Assembly (NCBI GenBank): GCA_002373595.1 | Contig: DFKT01000043.1 | Location: forward strand, 1-7,480 | DNA length: 7,480 nt | Direction: 5' to 3' | Source of the DNA: Lachnospiraceae bacterium UBA3638 | Lineage (GTDB): Bacteria; Bacillota; Clostridia; Lachnospirales; Lachnospiraceae | Shown: positions 6,189 through 7,480 of the stretch, piece by piece | How the letters are laid out: every line of letters starts with the position of its first letter | Position numbering within the stretch: position 1 is the first letter of the stretch | The notes under the pieces: generated by a model | The model's database searches: none | Told to the model about the DNA's origin: nothing | The model's input: only the letters and a program-made list of their open reading frames with translations | Position numbers and translations under genes: made by a program

Positions 6189-7271
6189 TTAAGCGTTCTC
6201 CGCCTCAAATTTCTTCATAAACTCAACGAGCTTCTCTACACCCTCCTTGGGCATTGCATTGTAGATGCTTGCTCTCATACCGCCAACGGTACGGTGTCCT
6301 TTAAGGTTGACGAATCCGGCAGCGGTAGCCTCCTTAACGAACTTAGCGTCGAGTTCCTCATTACCGGTAACGAAAGGAACGTTCATGAGGGATCTGTCTT
6401 CCTTGCGAACGGTACCCTTGAAAAGCTTGCTCTGATCGAGGAAATCATATAGAATCTTAGCCTTCTCCTCGTTGCGCTTCTTCATCTCTGCAAGGCCGCC
6501 CTGCTTCTTGAGCCACTTGAATACCTTTCCGCAGATATAGATACCGTAGCAGGGAGGGGTATTGTAAAGTGAATCATTGTCAGCGTGGATCTTGTACTTG
6601 AGCATGGTAGGAGTTCCGGGAAGCGTATCCTCAGTGATAAGATCCTCGCGGATGATAACGATGACAACGCCTGCAGGTCCTACATTCTTCTGAACTCCGC
6701 CGTAGATGACACCGTACTTTGATACGTCAACAGGCTCAGAAAGGAAACAGCTGGAAACATCGGCTACGAGATCCTTGCCCTTGGTATTGGGAAGGGTCTT
6801 GTACTTGGTTCCGTAGATGGTATTATTCTCGCAGATATAGACATAGTCCATATCATCAGTGATGGGAAGATCCGAGCAATCGGGGATGTATGAGAAGGTC
6901 TGATCCTCGGAAGAAGCAAGCTTTACAGCCTCTCCATAGATCTGAGCTTCCTGATATGCCTTCTTTGCCCACTGTCCGGTTACGATATATCCGGCCTTCT
7001 TATTCTTCATAAGGTTCATGGGGATCATTGCGAACTGCTGGCTTGCACCACCCTGAAGGAAAAGAACCTTGTAATTGTCAGGGATGTTCATAAGTTCGCG
7101 AAGATCGGTCTCTGCGTCCTTAATGATCTTGTCATAGACCTTAGATCGGTGGCTCATCTCCATAACGGACATTCCGGATCCTTCATAATCAAGCATCTCG
7201 TCTGCCGCTTCTTTGAGCACCTCCTCGGGAAGTACCGCAGGTCCTGCCGAAAAATTGTAAACTCTGGACAT
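6189..7271 (-). CDS. serC: Phosphoserine aminotransferase
   Basis: SerC transfers the amino group of glutamate to 3-phosphohydroxypyruvate, giving O-phosphoserine and 2-oxoglutarate; it uses pyridoxal phosphate and works in the cytoplasm. The protein has 360 residues, the usual family length. Visible motifs are the opening VYNFSAGPAVLP (4-15), SHRSK with Arg42, the cofactor phosphate-binding GGASQQF (74-80), the VADVSSCF segment (169-176) with the cofactor-ring Asp171, YGGVQKNVGPAG with the Schiff-base Lys195, and MRASIYNAMP near the end (332-341). The ATG at 7271 is supported by AGGAGG (7286-7281) 9 nt upstream and by alignment with the family N-terminus. It is the first gene of the serC-serA operon, with a probable promoter about 70-95 nt before the start codon. 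No frameshift or truncation is seen. Confidence 0.97.
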   Translation of the reverse strand: MSRVYNFSAGPAVLPEEVLKEAADEMLDYEGSGMSVMEMSHRSKVYDKIIKDAETDLRELMNIPDNYKVLFLQGGASQQFAMIPMNLMKNKKAGYIVTGQWAKKAYQEAQIYGEAVKLASSEDQTFSYIPDCSDLPITDDMDYVYICENNTIYGTKYKTLPNTKGKDLVADVSSCFLSEPVDVSKYGVIYGGVQKNVGPAGVVIVIIREDLITEDTLPGTPTMLKYKIHADNDSLYNTPPCYGIYICGKVFKWLKKQGGLAEMKKRNEEKAKILYDFLDQSKLFKGTVRKEDRSLMNVPFVTGNEELDAKFVKEATAAGFVNLKGHRTVGGMRASIYNAMPKEGVEKLVEFMKKFEAENA

Positions 7272-7321
7272 TTCTTAACTCCTCCTCTTGTATCTTTTGA
7301 ATGTCATTCGACACATTATAC

Positions 7322-7331
7322 TTGTATACAA
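7322..7331. promoter_or_regulatory. TTGTATACAA palindrome at the serC transcription start
   Basis: A perfect 10-bp palindrome lies just downstream of the proposed serC -10 element, roughly at +1 to +10. The position suits a repressor operator, and the half-sites resemble those used by some GntR-type regulators (TGT-AT-ACA). It could be chance in an AT-rich leader. Confidence 0.3.
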
Positions 7332-7338
7332 TATATCT

Positions 7339-7367
7339 AGGATAATCTCTCGCACCCCAAAAGTCAA
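7339..7367 (-). promoter_or_regulatory. Probable sigma-A promoter of serC-serA
   Basis: On the minus strand TTGACT (7367-7362), a 17-nt spacer and TATCCT (7344-7339) form a plausible promoter, giving a leader of about 60 nt to the serC start. A perfect TATAAT also occurs at 7320-7315, but no good -35 is placed for it. The leader is too short for a T-box or large riboswitch. Confidence 0.6.
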
Positions 7368-7402
7368 TCGTTAGTTTATGTCTGTAATTGCTTTTTCTAA
7401 TC

Positions 7403-7480
7403 GGCGGGACGGTGTATGTTTTATGAACACTCGCGCAGCGCTTAGCAAGCGAAGTGTGGCGTAAAACGGTCCCGAGCGCC
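7403..7480. repeat. Long imperfect inverted repeat, possibly a palindromic repeat element or structured RNA
   Basis: Nested complementary segments fold this stretch into one long hairpin: CGGGAC (7405-7410) with GTCCCG (7469-7474), GTTTTA (7418-7423) with TAAAAC (7462-7467), ACACT (7427-7431) with AGTGT (7453-7457), CGC (7432-7434) with GCG (7449-7451), and GC (7435-7436) with GC (7445-7446), closing on an 8-nt loop. An asymmetric 7-nt bulge lies at 7411-7417. No U-run follows on the minus strand (AGAAAAAG), so it is not an ordinary terminator in that direction; the plus-strand downstream side is outside the window. There is no open reading frame of note. Confidence 0.6.

Noticed and set aside
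7315..7320. Perfect TATAAT on the minus strand upstream of serC as the main -10
   Set aside because: No acceptable -35 lies 16-18 nt upstream; the TTGACT-17-TATCCT pair is better balanced. A secondary start here remains possible.
1..7480. CRISPR arrays, tRNA or rRNA genes, transposases, phage genes
   Set aside because: No direct-repeat array, cloverleaf, rRNA core sequence or recognisable mobile-element protein was seen in the window.

Overview
The window looks like chromosomal DNA of a Clostridia-class Firmicute, most likely a Lachnospiraceae-type gut or rumen anaerobe. Reasons are the strong GGAGG-type ribosome binding sites, the moderate GC content, the short SerA type with a C-terminal ACT domain, a DUF1015 gene near serC-serA, and DUF6273 domains. 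This is a judgement from sequence style, not from a database search.

Layout from the right edge leftwards, nearly all on the minus strand. (a) 7403-7480 is a long imperfect inverted repeat cut by the window edge. (b) 7272-7402 holds a probable sigma-A promoter and a TTGTATACAA palindrome ahead of serC. (c) serC (7271-6189) and serA (6170-5004) form a two-gene operon, 18 nt apart, for the first two steps of serine synthesis from 3-phosphoglycerate. (d) 4838-2253 encodes an 861-residue protein: an ECF-type sigma factor (regions 2 and 4), a hydrophobic stretch and an Ala/Gly-rich linker, a transmembrane helix, an acidic Pro/Ser/Glu-rich stalk and two tandem DUF6273 domains. A sequence resembling an ECF promoter (TAAAAC-N17-CGTA) lies about 75 nt before its start codon. 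(e) 1913-2197, on the plus strand, encodes a small acidic orphan protein with its own good promoter; it converges on the sigma gene and shares a perfect 28-bp hairpin terminator with it. (f) 1755-496 is a DUF1015 protein starting at TTG. (g) 448-1 is the N-terminal part of a glycogen branching enzyme (glgB), cut by the left edge.

Together, serC and serA make phosphoserine. No serB phosphatase is visible, and the DUF1015 gene may belong functionally to this pathway. The sigma-membrane-DUF6273 gene is the unusual item: a one-polypeptide candidate for signalling from outside the cell to a promoter, sitting between serA and DUF1015 and perhaps controlling itself. Its regulon and signal cannot be read from this window.
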